Below, piece after piece: positions 4,787 through 5,293 of a stretch of 5,293 nucleotides of DNA. Every line of letters begins with the position of its first letter. The stretch's first letter is position 1. A program made the translations under genes and the position numbers. Below the pieces are notes generated by a model. It had not been told where the DNA came from. It saw nothing but the letters and a program-made list of their open reading frames with translations, and ran no database searches. Source of the DNA: Limnohabitans sp. (lineage in GTDB: Bacteria; Pseudomonadota; Gammaproteobacteria; Burkholderiales; Burkholderiaceae_C); the NCBI GenBank assembly GCA_009693225.1, contig SHXP01000171.1, positions 1 through 5,293 on the forward strand, written 5' to 3'.

Positions 4787-5293
4787 TTGACTTCTGCAAC
4801 ACTCCCCTACCGCGGCTGCCTTGCGCCGTCGCCGACCGGGCCCTTGCACGCCGGTTCGCTGGTCGCTGTGCTGGCCAGTTGGCTGGATGCGCGGGCCCAT
4901 GAGGGCGCCTGGCTGCTGCGCATAGAGGACATGGACACGCCGCGATGCACAGTCCCGGCGGCGCAAACCATCCTGTCTCAATTGACCGCCTGCGGGCTGC
5001 TCAGCGACGAGCCGGTGCTGTGGCAATCGCAGCGCACACCGCTGTATGAACAGGCGCTGGAGACGCTGGCACAACGAGGCGCTGTCTACGCATGCCGGTG
5101 TTCACGCAGCGACATCAACCGCAGGCTGGCTGCGCTTGGCATTGCGCCTGAACGTCACCGGGAAATGCCTTATCCCGGCAGCTACCATGCCGCCACGCTG
5201 GCTTGTCGACCGGGGTTGTCGGTCCGTTTACGGGTCGCACACGGCGTATGTCATTGGCAGGACCGCCGCCTGGGCGCGCAACAACAGGATGTG
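4787..5293 (+). CDS. gluQ: Glutamyl-Q tRNA(Asp) synthetase, C-terminus cut by window edge
   Basis: GluQ is a GluRS paralogue without the anticodon-binding part. It activates glutamate and attaches it to queuosine at position 34 of tRNA(Asp), in the cytoplasm. The frame is open for 169 codons to the window edge, out of about 290-300 expected. It contains the class I HIGH-type block APSPTGPLHAGSL (13-25), RIEDMDTPRC (45-54), WQSQRTPLY (79-87) and the zinc-site Cys pair in YACRCSR (101-107). The start is TTG at 4787: an in-frame TAG lies at 4775-4777, no ATG or GTG occurs before the APSPTG block, and a weak TTAGG precedes it by about 8 nt. Two family residues differ: Cys11 stands where GRFAPSPTG has the glutamate-binding Arg, and YPGSY (129-133) has Tyr where the last zinc Cys of YPGxC is expected. 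It is divergent from the puc operon. Identity is sure; full activity is uncertain. Confidence 0.9.
   Translation, partial: MTSATLPYRGCLAPSPTGPLHAGSLVAVLASWLDARAHEGAWLLRIEDMDTPRCTVPAAQTILSQLTACGLLSDEPVLWQSQRTPLYEQALETLAQRGAVYACRCSRSDINRRLAALGIAPERHREMPYPGSYHAATLACRPGLSVRLRVAHGVCHWQDRRLGAQQQDV

Noticed and set aside
4754..5074. Minus-strand open frame of 106 codons
   Set aside because: It is antisense to gluQ, whose plus-strand frame shows unmistakable synthetase motifs.
1..5293. tRNA, rRNA, CRISPR array, insertion sequence, riboswitch
   Set aside because: I looked for each on both strands and saw no cloverleaf, regularly spaced repeats, transposase motifs, terminal repeats or known aptamer cores. 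The deletions in the lysR pseudogene show no inserted element.

Overview
The window looks like a chromosomal segment of a purple photosynthetic betaproteobacterium of the Rhodoferax/Rubrivivax type (Burkholderiales). Three things point there: a complete pucBAC light-harvesting operon, a gluQ whose wording (HAGSLVAVLASWLDARA, DTPRC, WQSQRT) resembles Comamonadaceae proteins, and a pirin / LysR-regulator pair in divergent arrangement. The genus is inferred from protein character only; no search was possible.

Layout, left to right. (1) 1-657, minus strand: a pirin-family cupin whose C-terminus runs off the window. (2) 658-762: a divergent promoter region with a good LysR-type box (T-N11-A inside a 13-bp dyad). 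(3) 763-1593, plus strand: a LysR-family regulator gene broken by two internal deletions, readable only by moving from frame 1 to frame 3 and back. (4) 1603-2652, plus strand: an intact renalase-like FAD-dependent oxidoreductase, starting 9 nt after the dead regulator. (5) 2644-2667: a hairpin that can end transcripts arriving from the puc side, shared with the end of the oxidoreductase gene. (6) 2663-4575, minus strand: the puc operon in the order pucB - pucA - hairpin - pucC - a previously uncalled 28-residue membrane peptide. (7) 4576-4786: a compact divergent control region. (8) 4787 to the right edge, plus strand: gluQ, starting at TTG and truncated by the window.

How it works together: PucB and PucA are the beta and alpha polypeptides of a peripheral LH2-type antenna. 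PucC is the membrane protein of the bacteriochlorophyll-delivery family needed for antenna assembly. A strong hairpin between pucA and pucC, together with strong ribosome binding sites on pucB and pucA and none on pucC, would give many antenna subunits per assembly factor. The promoter region holds a TTGACA-N8-TGTCAA palindrome that can supply back-to-back -35 boxes for puc and gluQ. A perfect PpsR/CrtJ motif (TGT-N12-ACA) overlaps the puc -35 box and the gluQ -10 box.

Most notable observations: the alpha subunit carries Phe44-Leu45 where B850-type LH2 has two aromatic hydrogen-bond donors (Tyr-Trp or Tyr-Tyr), which is the signature of blue-shifted B800-820 (LH3) antennas. The beta subunit has Gln where the B800-binding Arg is expected. 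A small single-span membrane ORF with its own ribosome binding site ends the puc operon. GluQ lacks two signature residues of its family.
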